From the NCBI RefSeq assembly GCF_019396325.1, contig NZ_JAHKRO010000018.1, positions 45,562 through 109,561 of the forward strand: a DNA stretch of 64,000 nt, in the 5' to 3' direction. The stretch comes from Nonomuraea ceibae (GTDB taxonomy: Bacteria > Actinomycetota > Actinomycetes > Streptosporangiales > Streptosporangiaceae). Below are positions 47,221 through 55,792 of the stretch, piece after piece (position 1 is the first letter of the stretch; every line of letters starts with the position of its first letter). The position numbers and the translations under genes were made by a program. The notes under the pieces are model-generated. The model saw only the letters and a list, made by a program, of their open reading frames with translations, did not search any database and was not told where the DNA came from.

Positions 47221-48536
47221 TCCTCCGCGACGCGGTACGTGTCCTCGTCGACAACTGGGACGGCAGCTACACGGTCCCCTCCCGGCGGCTCTACCCCCAC
47301 CAGTGGAGCTGGGACTCCGCCTTCGTGGCCATCGGCAACGCCCGCTGGTCGCCCCGGCGGGCCCGGTCGGAGCTGCTGTCGCTGTTCGGCGCCCAGTGGG
47401 CCGACGGCAGGGTGCCGCACATCGTGTTCAACCCCAAGGTGCCCGAGGGCGCCTACTTCCCGGGGCCGGAGTTCTGGCAGGCGCGCTCGCCCTCCGGCTC
47501 CGCCACCTCCGGCATCGTGCAGCCGCCCGTGCACGCGCTGGCCGCCTGGAAGGTGCACCAGGCCGAGCCCGACCCGGGCTTCCTGCGCCGCATCTACCCC
47601 CGGCTGGTCGCGCAGCAGGAGTTCCTGCGCACCGCCCGGCGCTCGCCCGAAGGGCTGATCTCCATCGTCCACCCCTGGGAGTCGGGCATGGACAACAGCC
47701 CGGCCTGGGACCGGCCGCTCAGCGCCGTGCCCGCCGGGGCCACCGGGTTCGTCCGCCGCGACCTGGGGCACGTCGCCGCCGCCGAGCGGCCCACCGACCG
47801 CGACTACGAGCGCTACACCGCGCTCGCCCGCGCCTACCGCGACTCCGGCTACCGCGACCCGGGTGACTTCCAGGTCGAGGACCCGCTGTTCAACGCCGCC
47901 TACGGGGTGGCCGAGCTGGCGCTGGCCGAGATCGCCGCCGAGCTCGGGCACGACCCCGGGCCGCACCGCGCCGAGGCCGCCCGCGTCACCGCGGCCATGA
48001 TCGAGCACCTCTACGACGACGGCCTCTTCCAGCCGCGCGACGTGCGCACCGGCTGCCTGATCCGCTCCGCCAGCGCCGCCGGACTGACACCGCTCCTGCT
48101 GCCCGGCCTGCCCCGCGAGATAGCCAACGCGCTGATCGGCACCGGGCTGGACCGCTTCATGCTCAAGGACGGCGTGCTGCCCAGCTTCTCGCCCACCGCG
48201 CCCGAGTACGACCCCGCCCGCTACTGGCGCGGGCCGAGCTGGCTCAACGTCACCTGGCTGGTGTGGCAGGGGCTGCGGGAGCGGCGTGCCGACCTGGCCG
48301 ACGCGCTGGCCGACGGCATGATCGCCGCCGCGACGCGCTCCGGGTTCCGCGAGTACTTCGACCCGGCCACGCTCGACGGCCACGGGTCGCGCGACTTCAG
48401 CTGGTCAGCGGCCCTCGTCCTCGACGTGGTCGCAGAGCACGGCCTGCACGGCATGCCGCCGGCGGCCCGCGAGGTCGGCCATCAGCTGGGGAGCCTCGGC
48501 AAAGCCGACGACATCGGTGATCACGTGCCGGCGTAG
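47217..48536 (+). CDS. GH63/MGH1-like glycoside hydrolase
   Basis: A 439-residue alpha/alpha-toroid glycosidase. Patterns include RRLYPHQWSWDSAFVAIGNA near the N-terminus, HPWESGMDNSPAWDRPL (about 155, catalytic Asp region), RYWRGPSWLNVTWLVWQGL (about 335) and GSRDFSWSAALVLDV near the C-terminus. These match GH63-related enzymes including mannosyl- and glucosylglycerate hydrolases. It has no signal peptide. A GpgS gene 2 kb downstream makes glucosylglycerate one candidate substrate; a product of the neighbouring dehydrogenases is another. Its last 44 codons overlap the convergent MDR gene by 132 bp. Confidence 0.87.
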   Translation: MILRDAVRVLVDNWDGSYTVPSRRLYPHQWSWDSAFVAIGNARWSPRRARSELLSLFGAQWADGRVPHIVFNPKVPEGAYFPGPEFWQARSPSGSATSGIVQPPVHALAAWKVHQAEPDPGFLRRIYPRLVAQQEFLRTARRSPEGLISIVHPWESGMDNSPAWDRPLSAVPAGATGFVRRDLGHVAAAERPTDRDYERYTALARAYRDSGYRDPGDFQVEDPLFNAAYGVAELALAEIAAELGHDPGPHRAEAARVTAAMIEHLYDDGLFQPRDVRTGCLIRSASAAGLTPLLLPGLPREIANALIGTGLDRFMLKDGVLPSFSPTAPEYDPARYWRGPSWLNVTWLVWQGLRERRADLADALADGMIAAATRSGFREYFDPATLDGHGSRDFSWSAALVLDVVAEHGLHGMPPAAREVGHQLGSLGKADDIGDHVPA

Positions 48537-49523
48537 CAGGTCGCCGCGCCGCCTGAGCAGGTCCACGGTCTCGTGGGACAGCCGTTCGCGGTCCCACGCG
48601 TGGGCCAGCCCGCGCGGCACCCGCCCGATCTGGGCGCACCGCAGCGACAGCCCGTTGTGGTGGAACTCCTCGCCGAGCCGCACCTCGTCCGCGCCCTGCG
48701 TGTAGAACGCCAGGTCGATCGCGGTGCCCTGGGGCCGCAGCAGCTTGAGCGCCAGGGCCAGCGCCCTGGCCTGGCCGCGGCACTGGAAGACCACGTCCGC
48801 GCCCCGGTCGTTGGGGCCGTGCCGCCAGCGGCGTTTCAGCTCCACCGCCGGGTCGTCGGCGACCGACAGCGCGTCGGCGCCGAGCGCCTCGGCGACCGCC
48901 AGCCGGGCCGGCGTCTCGTCCACGACCACGACCTCCGCCGCGCCGTGCGCGAGCGCGAACGAGGCCGTCAGCAGGCCGACGACGCCCGCGCCCACCACCA
49001 CGACGCGCCTGCCGCGCACGCCGTCGCCGAGCTGGTGCACGTTCTGGCCGTAAAGGTCGGCGGCGGCGTGCAGCAGGCCGTTGGCGCAGATCGGGCCCAT
49101 GTGGGCGACGTAGACGCCGAGCATCGCGTCGAGGTCGCCGGGCAGCTCGACGAACCGGTCCTGCATCGGGTCGGCGACGTAGCCGGTGCGGTGCCCGTAC
49201 GCCATCGCGACCAGCGCGCCCTCCTCGACCGCCCGGGTGCGGGTCTCGACCACCATGCCGACCTGCATGTAGCCGATGCCGCGCACCGGATAGGCCACCG
49301 ACGGCGCGCCCCGCTGGAACAGCCCGAGCGCCGGGTCCCAGGTGGAGGTCAGGTACGGGTTGTCGCCCTTGACGTAGGTGAGCTCGGTGCCGGCGGAGAT
49401 GCCGCTGTGGGTGGTCTCCACACGGAAGCCGCCGTCGGGCACCTCGCCGAGCTTGTCCTCGGCCAGCGTCACCTCGCCGGGGCCCTCGATGCTCAGCACC
49501 CAGCCGTTCCCGTTGTCAGCCAT
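48405..49523 (-). CDS. Second SAGTE-type MDR dehydrogenase
   Basis: A 372-residue MDR protein related to the product of 45404-46438. It reads HSGISAGTELTYVKGDNPYL where the zinc Cys would be, with nucleotide motif VVVVGAGVVGLLTASFAL (about residue 175). There is no structural zinc loop. It is the second gene of a minus-strand pair, overlapping the Gfo/Idh/MocA gene by 8 bp. Two such paralogues next to an isomerase and a Gfo/Idh/MocA enzyme suggest sequential oxidation of one sugar. Confidence 0.85.
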   Translation of the reverse strand: MADNGNGWVLSIEGPGEVTLAEDKLGEVPDGGFRVETTHSGISAGTELTYVKGDNPYLTSTWDPALGLFQRGAPSVAYPVRGIGYMQVGMVVETRTRAVEEGALVAMAYGHRTGYVADPMQDRFVELPGDLDAMLGVYVAHMGPICANGLLHAAADLYGQNVHQLGDGVRGRRVVVVGAGVVGLLTASFALAHGAAEVVVVDETPARLAVAEALGADALSVADDPAVELKRRWRHGPNDRGADVVFQCRGQARALALALKLLRPQGTAIDLAFYTQGADEVRLGEEFHHNGLSLRCAQIGRVPRGLAHAWDRERLSHETVDLLRRRGDLLRRHVITDVVGFAEAPQLMADLAGRRRHAVQAVLCDHVEDEGR

Positions 49524-50466
49524 CGACCATCACCGGCTCCCGTTCCCGCGCCGACCGCGCCAGGGCGAGCGCCAGCCGGTGGGTCTTCAGTGCCTCCCGG
49601 TACGGCGCCCGCACGTCGGCCTCCTTACCCTGTACGGCGTCGATGAACGCGCGGTCCACCAGTTCCTTGGCCCGGCCGCCGTCCTGCACCAGCTCCTGGC
49701 CGTCGACCATCAGCCGGGTCTCGCTCAGCTCCAGCGAGATGCCGTCGGCGCACACCTCCAGGCCCACCCGATGCTTGCCGCGCAGCAGGCAGGTGGTGGC
49801 CAGCAGCCCGGCCGCGCCGCCCGCGAACCGCATGACCGCCGCCGTGGCCCGGTCGACCTCGCCGTCCATCGCGCCGTCGACGGGCACCGCGTGCACCATC
49901 GTCACCTCGCCCACCAGCAGCCTCGCCAGGTCCAGGACGTGGACGGCCTGCTCGACGGTCTGGCCGCCGGACATGGCGGAGTTCAGCCACCAGCCGACCG
50001 GGGGCACCTTGTCCATCCAGTGGCCCAGGGCGAGGCGTACCGGGCGCTCGCCCAGCAGGTGCCGGGCGCGGTCCAGGATGTCCAGATAGCGCCAGTGGTG
50101 GCCGACGGCCGAGGGCAGGCCGCGGCGGTCGAGCTCGTCGGCGATCTTCTCGGCGGTGGCCAGGTCCAGCGAGAGTGGCTTTTCTACGAATATGGGGATA
50201 TCGCACGACAGGACGTCGAACTCGGGGTTACCGTGCGCGAAAGGAGGCACACAGACATAGACGGCGTCCAGTTCGCCGGCCTCCAGCAGGTCGGCGTGGC
50301 CGCCATAAGCGGGGGCGCCATGCTGCGACGCCAGTGCTTCAGCCCTGCCGAGATCGGTGTCGGCGATTCCGGCGATCTTCACGTCGGGGAATCCGGACAG
50401 CACTTCCGCATGTCGAGCGGCGACATTACCGGCACCGATGATGCCGACGCGGGTTGTGGGGAACAT
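49516..50466 (-). CDS. Gfo/Idh/MocA-family sugar oxidoreductase
   Basis: A 316-residue protein with N-terminal Rossmann fold (RVGIIGAGNVAARHAEVLS), the EKP motif (IFVEKPLSLDL, about residue 95) and a C-terminal substrate domain with GGQTVEQAVHVLDLARLL (the family GGxxxDxxxHxxD site with Glu for the first Asp). It oxidises or reduces sugars or inositols with NAD(P). ATG 50466 puts the Rossmann motif at the N-terminus; a TTG 33 bp upstream is weaker. Divergent from the GpgS gene. Confidence 0.9.
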   Translation of the reverse strand: MFPTTRVGIIGAGNVAARHAEVLSGFPDVKIAGIADTDLGRAEALASQHGAPAYGGHADLLEAGELDAVYVCVPPFAHGNPEFDVLSCDIPIFVEKPLSLDLATAEKIADELDRRGLPSAVGHHWRYLDILDRARHLLGERPVRLALGHWMDKVPPVGWWLNSAMSGGQTVEQAVHVLDLARLLVGEVTMVHAVPVDGAMDGEVDRATAAVMRFAGGAAGLLATTCLLRGKHRVGLEVCADGISLELSETRLMVDGQELVQDGGRAKELVDRAFIDAVQGKEADVRAPYREALKTHRLALALARSAREREPVMVDG

Positions 50467-50532
50467 AACCCGGCATATCCCACGTATTGCAGAAAACAAA
50501 CAGACATGTTCGAAGACTCGTAGAGCGGGCAG

Positions 50533-51546
50533 ATGTCGCCGACCGTGACCTCAGAGATCGGGGCTGACTGTATGGAGACAGATCTGCGAGCCTTGGCAAG
50601 GGTCGAGGAATGGTACGGGCCGCACTCGAGCACCGCGGCCGACTGGCCGGTCGACGCCCTCCTCCTCGCCAAGGGGACGACCACCGTGAGCGTCGTGCTC
50701 CCGGCGCGCGACGAGGAATCGACCGTCGGTGACATCGTCACCACGATCCGCCGTGACCTGGTCGAGCGGTTGCCGCTCGTGGACGAGATCCTCGTCGTCG
50801 ACTCGCACTCCACCGACGCCACCGCCGTCCGCGCGGCAGCCGCCGGAGCTCGCGTGGTGGCCCAGGACGCCGTGCTGCCCCACCTGCCCCCGCTGACCGG
50901 CAAGGGCGAGGCGCTGTGGAAGGGCCTGGCCGCCTCCACCGGGGACATCGTCGTCTTCGTGGACTCCGACCTGCGCGACTTCGGCTCCCACTTCGTCTCC
51001 GGCCTGGTCGGGCCGCTGCTCGTGGACCGCAGGATTCAGTTCGTCAAGGGCGCCTACGAGCGGCCTTACACCGGCGAGGACGGCGTCGCCAGGCGCGGCG
51101 GCGGCGGGCGCGTCACCGAGCTGGTCGCCAGGCCGCTGCTCAACATGTTCTGGCCCGAGCTGTCCGGCTTCTGCCAGCCGCTCGGCGGCGAGTACGCGGC
51201 CCGCCGCTCGGTCCTGGAGCGGGTGCCGTTCGTCACCGAGTACGGCGTCGAGTTCGGGCTGCTCGTCGACCTCCTCCAGGTGGCCGGGCTGGACGCGATG
51301 GCCCAGGTCGACCTCGGCTGCCGCACCCACAGCCACCAGTCGGTCACCGCGCTGGGCCGCATGGCCGGGCAGATCATGCTCACCGCCTGGTCCCGGCTGG
51401 AGCGCCAGGGCCGGGTGCTCGCCTCGCGACCTCCCGCGCACACGCTGCTGCAGTTCGGACTCGAAGGACAGGCCGACGTGGTGGATGTGGCCGTGGCCGA
51501 GCGGCCACCGCTGGCCTCGCTCGTACTGGAGGAGGATGTGGCATGA
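50533..51546 (+). CDS. gpgS: Glucosyl-3-phosphoglycerate synthase
   Basis: A 337-residue GT81-type glycosyltransferase. Motifs: SVVLPARDEESTVGDIV, DEILVVDSHSTDAT, GKGEALWKGLAAS, VVFVDSDLRDF (metal-binding DSD), RVTELVARPLL and QPLGGEYAARR. It joins glucose from a nucleotide donor to 3-phosphoglycerate, the first step to glucosylglycerate and, in mycobacteria, methylglucose lipopolysaccharides. No GpgP phosphatase is adjacent. ATG 50533 or 50572 could start it. Coupled to the next GT gene by ATGA. Confidence 0.92.
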   Translation: MSPTVTSEIGADCMETDLRALARVEEWYGPHSSTAADWPVDALLLAKGTTTVSVVLPARDEESTVGDIVTTIRRDLVERLPLVDEILVVDSHSTDATAVRAAAAGARVVAQDAVLPHLPPLTGKGEALWKGLAASTGDIVVFVDSDLRDFGSHFVSGLVGPLLVDRRIQFVKGAYERPYTGEDGVARRGGGGRVTELVARPLLNMFWPELSGFCQPLGGEYAARRSVLERVPFVTEYGVEFGLLVDLLQVAGLDAMAQVDLGCRTHSHQSVTALGRMAGQIMLTAWSRLERQGRVLASRPPAHTLLQFGLEGQADVVDVAVAERPPLASLVLEEDVA

Positions 51547-52658
51547 ACGTCCTGGTGAACGCGGGGCCGTGGCTCGCGGTGCCGCCCCCCGGCTACGGCG
51601 GGATCGAGAACGTGGTCGCCACGCTCGTCCCCGCGCTGCGCGAGCGCGGCGTGCGGGTCGTGCTGGCGACGGTCGGATCGAGCACGCTGGAGGCCGACGA
51701 GCACATCAGCGTCTTCCCCGAAGGGCAGTTCGCCCACCTGCAGAAGCCCTACAACCAGGTCATGGGTCTCGCGCACGCCCACCAGACGCGGCTGGCCGCC
51801 GAACTGCGCGGGCGCGACGACATCGACCTGGTCCACGACCACCTGGAGGTCGTCGGCCCCGCCGTGCTGTCCGCGCTGGGCGGCCCGCCCGTCCTGCACA
51901 CGCTGCACTGGGACCTGCGCAAGCACCACGAGTTCTACTCCGCCTTCCCGCAGTCGATCGCCGTCAACGGCGTCTCGCAGTCGCAGCTCGCCCGCGCCCC
52001 GCAGGCGCTGCGCGAGGCCGCGCTCGGCGCCGTCCACCTGGCCACCCCGCTCGCCGACCAGGACGTCCGGGTCGAACGGGGCGAGCACTTGGTGGTCATG
52101 GGCCGCGTCTGCGGGCTCAAGGGTCAGCACATCGCCGCCCGGGTGTGCCAGAAGCTCGGCCTGCCGCTGGTGCTGGCCGGCCCGGTCAGCGGGCTGAACT
52201 CGCCCGCCGAGCTGGAGGCCGTCGCCCAGGACCCGGGCCATCCGCTGCACGGCCACCCCGACGTGCGCTACTTCGTCGAGCGCGTCACCCCGTACCTGGA
52301 CGGCGACCTGACCCGGTGGGTCGGCTCGGTCGGCGGCGCCGAGCGGGACGGACTGTACGCCTCCGCCCGCGCGTCGCTGTTCCCCATCCAGTGGGACGAG
52401 CCGGGCGGCACCGCCGTCGTCGAGGCGCTGGCGCTCGGCGTCCCGCCCATCGGGCTGCGGCGCGGCTGCCTGCCCGAGATCATCGAGCACGGCCGCACCG
52501 GCTTCCTCGCCGACACCGAGGAGGAGCTGGCCGAGTGGGTGCTGCGGGTGGACGAGCTGGACCCGGAGGAGTGCCGGCGTGAGGCCCGCCGCCGCTTCTC
52601 CCCGGCCGTCATGGCCGATCGCTACCTGGAGCTGTACGAGCGGGCCCGGCGCCGCTAG
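51543..52658 (+). CDS. GT4-family glycosyltransferase
   Basis: A 371-residue GT-B glycosyltransferase: N-terminal PPPGYGGIENVVATLVPAL, DLVHDHLEVVG, middle HLVVMGRVCGLKGQHIAARV and C-terminal donor site FPIQWDEPGGTAVVEALALGVP. The Glu-rich E-x7-E (DEPGGTAVVE) is the retaining GT4 signature. It is cytosolic. Coupled to gpgS, it may extend glucosylglycerate into an oligosaccharide, or act on another acceptor. It converges on the stress-protein gene with a 4-bp overlap. Confidence 0.9.
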   Translation: MNVLVNAGPWLAVPPPGYGGIENVVATLVPALRERGVRVVLATVGSSTLEADEHISVFPEGQFAHLQKPYNQVMGLAHAHQTRLAAELRGRDDIDLVHDHLEVVGPAVLSALGGPPVLHTLHWDLRKHHEFYSAFPQSIAVNGVSQSQLARAPQALREAALGAVHLATPLADQDVRVERGEHLVVMGRVCGLKGQHIAARVCQKLGLPLVLAGPVSGLNSPAELEAVAQDPGHPLHGHPDVRYFVERVTPYLDGDLTRWVGSVGGAERDGLYASARASLFPIQWDEPGGTAVVEALALGVPPIGLRRGCLPEIIEHGRTGFLADTEEELAEWVLRVDELDPEECRREARRRFSPAVMADRYLELYERARRR

Positions 52659-53449
52659 ACGAAACCCCGGGGCAGCACCGCGACGGGGCAGGCCGAGGCG
52701 CGCAGCAGCTTCATCGCCAGCTCGCCGATGAACACCCGGTGCGGCTGGGCGTCCTCGCTGGCCGCGCAGACCAGCAGCTCGCCCGGCAGCCATTCGGCCG
52801 CGGCCACGGCGGCGGCCACGTCGTGCCCTTCGGCGACGTCCGCCTCGGCTTCGAGGCCGGTGCTCTCCCAGGCCAGGCGGACGGCCAGGGCCAGGTCGTC
52901 GCGGATGCGCTCAGGGTCGTCCGTGCGCAGGTCGAAGGTGATCAGCCGGAGCGGCACGCCGAGCCGGAGCGCGGCCTCCGCCACCCGGGGGACCGCCGCG
53001 TCGCACTGCGGCCGGTGCACGTACGCCAGCGTCAGCCGGGCGGGCCGCTCGGGCGGCGCGTAACCGGCGGGCACCGCCACCACCGCCTCCGGCGACAGGT
53101 GCAGCAGGTGGGAGGCGGTGCTGCCGAGGGAGATGAGCCCGTGCTGCCCGCCGTCGGCCGACCCGACGACGATCAGGTCGGCCTTGATGCGGCTGGCCAG
53201 CACGGCCAGGCCGCGTCCCGCGCCCCTGCTCTCGAACGCCATGAACCCGGCCGGGGTGTCCTCCAGCAGCCCGGCGGCGTGCGCCAGCGCGGCCTGCGCC
53301 TCGACGGCCAGCCCCGGGCTGCCCGGGGGGTAGATCGCCGCCACCGTGAGCTCCCCGCCGGTGATCCGCGTGATGGCGGCGCCCAGGGCGAGAGCGTCAC
53401 GCCCGCCGGCGTCGTCGGTGTAGCCGACGATCACGTGCTCTCCGATCAC
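52655..53449 (-). CDS. Tandem-domain universal stress protein
   Basis: A 264-residue protein with two UspA domains. Domain 1 (residues 1-135) ends KADLIVVGSADGGQHGLISLGSTASHLLHLSPEAVVAVP; domain 2 (about 145-264) has LTLAYVHRPQCDAA and ends HRVFIGELAMKLLRASACPVAVLP. The ATP-binding G-x2-G-x9-G(S/T) pattern is visible in both. GTG 53449 follows GAGGG; a longer ORF upstream has poor support. Confidence 0.87.
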   Translation of the reverse strand: MIGEHVIVGYTDDAGGRDALALGAAITRITGGELTVAAIYPPGSPGLAVEAQAALAHAAGLLEDTPAGFMAFESRGAGRGLAVLASRIKADLIVVGSADGGQHGLISLGSTASHLLHLSPEAVVAVPAGYAPPERPARLTLAYVHRPQCDAAVPRVAEAALRLGVPLRLITFDLRTDDPERIRDDLALAVRLAWESTGLEAEADVAEGHDVAAAVAAAEWLPGELLVCAASEDAQPHRVFIGELAMKLLRASACPVAVLPRGFV

Positions 53450-53526
53450 GCATGCCCTCTTACCCGCTGTGACCAGGGAATACGCCGCCTTTTCAGGACG
53501 TTTCAAACATGCGGAGGCGTAAGAAA

Positions 53527-53829
53527 GTGAAGATCACTCTTGACACCAGGTTCAACGGCTCCCTCGGCCCGGTCACGCTGCGTGAGGCCGTAGCCCAGCT
53601 CAAGGCCCAGGACCTCGCCTGCACCGTCGCCCCGGAAACCGTGGCGGGCAAGGTCAGCGTGTTCGCCGACTGCGTCGAGCGCGGCTTCACGCCGCTGCGC
53701 AGCGAGATCATGGCCGCCTGTTACGTCGCGGAGCGCGACGCCACGACGGAGGCGTTCGACCGCGGGCTCATCACCGAGGGCGAGCTGCGCCAGCAGTATC
53801 TGGACCTCGATCGCAGGTTCCTCGCCTAG
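53527..53829 (+). CDS. Small hypothetical protein
   Basis: A 100-residue soluble protein starting VKITLDTRFNGSLGPVTLRE, with a single CysAla pair in the middle (ADCVERGFTPLRSEIMAACYV) and an acidic helical C-terminus (LITEGELRQQYLDLDRRFLA). I do not recognise the family. GTG 53527 has GGAGG nine bases upstream; ATG 53509 would add a basic MRRRKK leader. Single gene, divergent from the stress-protein gene. Confidence 0.6.
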   Translation: MKITLDTRFNGSLGPVTLREAVAQLKAQDLACTVAPETVAGKVSVFADCVERGFTPLRSEIMAACYVAERDATTEAFDRGLITEGELRQQYLDLDRRFLA

Positions 53830-53908
53830 GTCGTCCTTTCGGCTGAGGCGAAGCCCAAGATCCATTCATAATGTCGTGTCCATCACCTGTTAATGGATTG
53901 GACACGAG

Positions 53909-54457
53909 TTGTACCGCGACATCGTCGACTTCGCACTCTCCACGCCCGCCTGGCTGCACACCTTCGCCGAGGTCGGCACCGACGGCGGGCTGTTCGTCTT
54001 CGCCGCGCTGTTCCTGCTCTGCTTCTGGCGGGCCCGCAACGCCCCCGCCCGCGACCTGGCGATCACCATCGCCGGCCCGGCCGGAGTGGTGTGCGCGTAC
54101 GTGGTGAGCGAGGTGCTCAAGACCGTGGTGCGCGAGGACCGGCCGTGCCGGGGCGGGATCGCGACGATCGCCGCCTGCCCGCCGGTGGACGACTGGTCGT
54201 TCCCCAGCAACCACGCCGTCATCGCCGCGGGCGCGGCGGGAGCGCTGGTGCTGGCGTGGCGCACGCTCGCCTGGGCGGTCGTCCCGCTGGCGGCCGTCAT
54301 GGCGTTCTCGCGGGTGTTCGTCGGCGTGCACTACCCGCACGACGTGGCCGCCGGGTTCGTGCTCGGCCTGGTGCTCGCGCCCCTGTTCGCGCTGCTGCTG
54401 GTGGGCGCCGTCACCCCGGTCGTCAAGCTGGCCCGGCTACGCCTGGCCGCCCGCTAG
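53909..54457 (+). CDS. PAP2-family membrane phosphatase
   Basis: A 182-residue membrane protein with about five helices and the PAP2 motifs KTVVREDRP (KxxxxxxRP), FPSNH (PSGH-type, with Asn) and SRVFVGVHYPHD (SRxxxxxHxxxD). It dephosphorylates a lipid phosphate such as undecaprenyl pyrophosphate or phosphatidic acid; which one is not visible. TTG start at 53909 is the only in-frame start before the first helix. It overlaps the convergent gene by 4 bp. Confidence 0.87.
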   Translation: MYRDIVDFALSTPAWLHTFAEVGTDGGLFVFAALFLLCFWRARNAPARDLAITIAGPAGVVCAYVVSEVLKTVVREDRPCRGGIATIAACPPVDDWSFPSNHAVIAAGAAGALVLAWRTLAWAVVPLAAVMAFSRVFVGVHYPHDVAAGFVLGLVLAPLFALLLVGAVTPVVKLARLRLAAR

Positions 54458-55029
54458 GTCGACCACTCGTGACGGGTCAGGAATCCCCGCTCGCCCGTCG
54501 CGTACTCGTGGAAGGCACGCCGCACTTCCTCCAGGTCCTCCACCAGGGTGCGGACCAGCGAGCCCTCCTTGTACTCCAGCTCGAAGCCCGGCGACACCTG
54601 GATGAAGTGGTGGCCGAAGGTGACCAGGGCCGTGAACGGGTTCTGCGGCGACATCGTCGCGAGCACGTCGTGCACCAGGCCCAGGTCCGGGTCGTGCACG
54701 ATCAGGCCGTCGCCGGTGTGGAGCTGCATGCCCGCGTAGACGCCCAGCGGCGCGACGTTGTGCACCAGGTCGCGCTGCGGGTCGTAGCACACCAGCCCGT
54801 GCGCCCGTGCGGTCGCGAACACCTGGGCCGACATCTCGTCCATGGTGTCCAGGTCCATCGTCACCAGCACGTGATCGTCGTAGGCGGTGACGATCCCGGG
54901 CAGCTCCTTGGAGATCTCCGGCAGCTCCCCGCTGACGGGCTCGGTCTTCTTGACCTCCAGGTACGCGGCCCGCGCCCGGTCTCTGGAGATAGGGGCGGGC
55001 TCGTCCCAGACCATCAACTCAACGCTCAC
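54454..55029 (-). CDS. Hypothetical protein
   Basis: A 191-residue soluble acidic protein (VELMVWDEPAPISRDRARAAYLEV at the start; HGLVCYDPQRDLVHN about residue 80; GERGFLTRHEWST at the end). The Asp/Pro-rich start and DPQ-x-DLV motif resemble a family of unannotated actinobacterial proteins, but I cannot name it. GTG start. No membrane segment. Confidence 0.7.
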   Translation of the reverse strand: MSVELMVWDEPAPISRDRARAAYLEVKKTEPVSGELPEISKELPGIVTAYDDHVLVTMDLDTMDEMSAQVFATARAHGLVCYDPQRDLVHNVAPLGVYAGMQLHTGDGLIVHDPDLGLVHDVLATMSPQNPFTALVTFGHHFIQVSPGFELEYKEGSLVRTLVEDLEEVRRAFHEYATGERGFLTRHEWST

Positions 55030-55159
55030 CCGTCCATCTTGTCGAACTGTCGCCGCACTTGGTGCGGTAGTGGCCGTAAGAACACGAAACCCACGCCCAG
55101 CGCGCCCGTCGTCCGCGTGGCGTCGGCGTGGTGGGTCGCACCTTTTCCGGATATGTCGG

Positions 55160-55582
55160 TTATCGGTCCGGCTTCTCGGAGGCCGGGACCAGCTCCACCG
55201 TGCAGTGCATGCACCGGCGCGCCTCGGCCGGGATGTCGCCGACGCACTCGGGGCACTGCTTGGTGGCCGCCTTCTCGTTCCGGTCGAACAGGCTGATCAG
55301 CCGCGTCATCGGCATCACGACCAGCCAGTACACGATGGCCGCGATCAGCAGGAACGTGATCAGATGGTTGACGAAGTCGCCGTACTTGAACTCGCTGCCG
55401 TTGACGGTGAAGGAGTACTCGGCGAAGTTCGGCTGCCGCCCGCCGGTGACCGCCCCGATCAGCGGCGTCACCAGGTCCCTGACCAGCGCCTGCACCAGCC
55501 CGCTGAACGTGGCCCCGACGATCACCGCGACCGCCAGCTCCACGATGTTTCCGCGTAACAGAAATTTCTTGAAACCGCCCAT
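55160..55582 (-). CDS. mscL: Large-conductance mechanosensitive channel
   Basis: A 140-residue MscL. The N-terminal helix and first membrane segment read FLLRGNIVELAVAVIVGATF; the second is ITFLLIAAIVYWLVVMP. The cytoplasmic end carries a CPEC...CMHC zinc-ribbon-like tail. It opens under osmotic downshock to release solutes. This fits its position close to trehalose synthesis genes. ATG 55582. Confidence 0.94.
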   Translation of the reverse strand: MGGFKKFLLRGNIVELAVAVIVGATFSGLVQALVRDLVTPLIGAVTGGRQPNFAEYSFTVNGSEFKYGDFVNHLITFLLIAAIVYWLVVMPMTRLISLFDRNEKAATKQCPECVGDIPAEARRCMHCTVELVPASEKPDR

Positions 55583-55634
55583 GGAAGGGCTATGTAGCCG
55601 GGCAAAAGCGGACCAAACCCTCATGCTGGAGTAC

Positions 55635-55681
55635 GTGGGCCGCCTCCCCAGCCGCGCCAGGGGAGGCGGCCCACCCGTTTT
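55635..55681 (+). terminator. Strong hairpin in the glgX leader region
   Basis: A perfect 15-bp stem (55635-55649 with 55660-55674) with a 10-base loop is followed by CCG and four T residues. It lies between the divergent mscL and glgX genes, in plus-strand orientation 112 bp before glgX, where no plus-strand gene precedes it. It spans a 23-codon open frame (MLEYVGRLPSRARGGGPPVL..., 55624-55695). It could be an attenuator of a leader transcript or the end of a small RNA. Confidence 0.6.
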
Positions 55682-55792
55682 GCCGCAGCCTTGAGGTGAT
55701 CGTCCGGAGGGCCGGGGAAGGAACGTGATGCCCGACGGCTTGTCCGGGGGAGCGGGGGAACGGAACATGGGAGAGACCGTGAGGGAGCCTCG

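Noticed and set aside
50916..51542. N-terminal extension of the GT4 glycosyltransferase
   Set aside because: It is an off-frame reading of gpgS. The ATGA junction at 51543 marks the true start.
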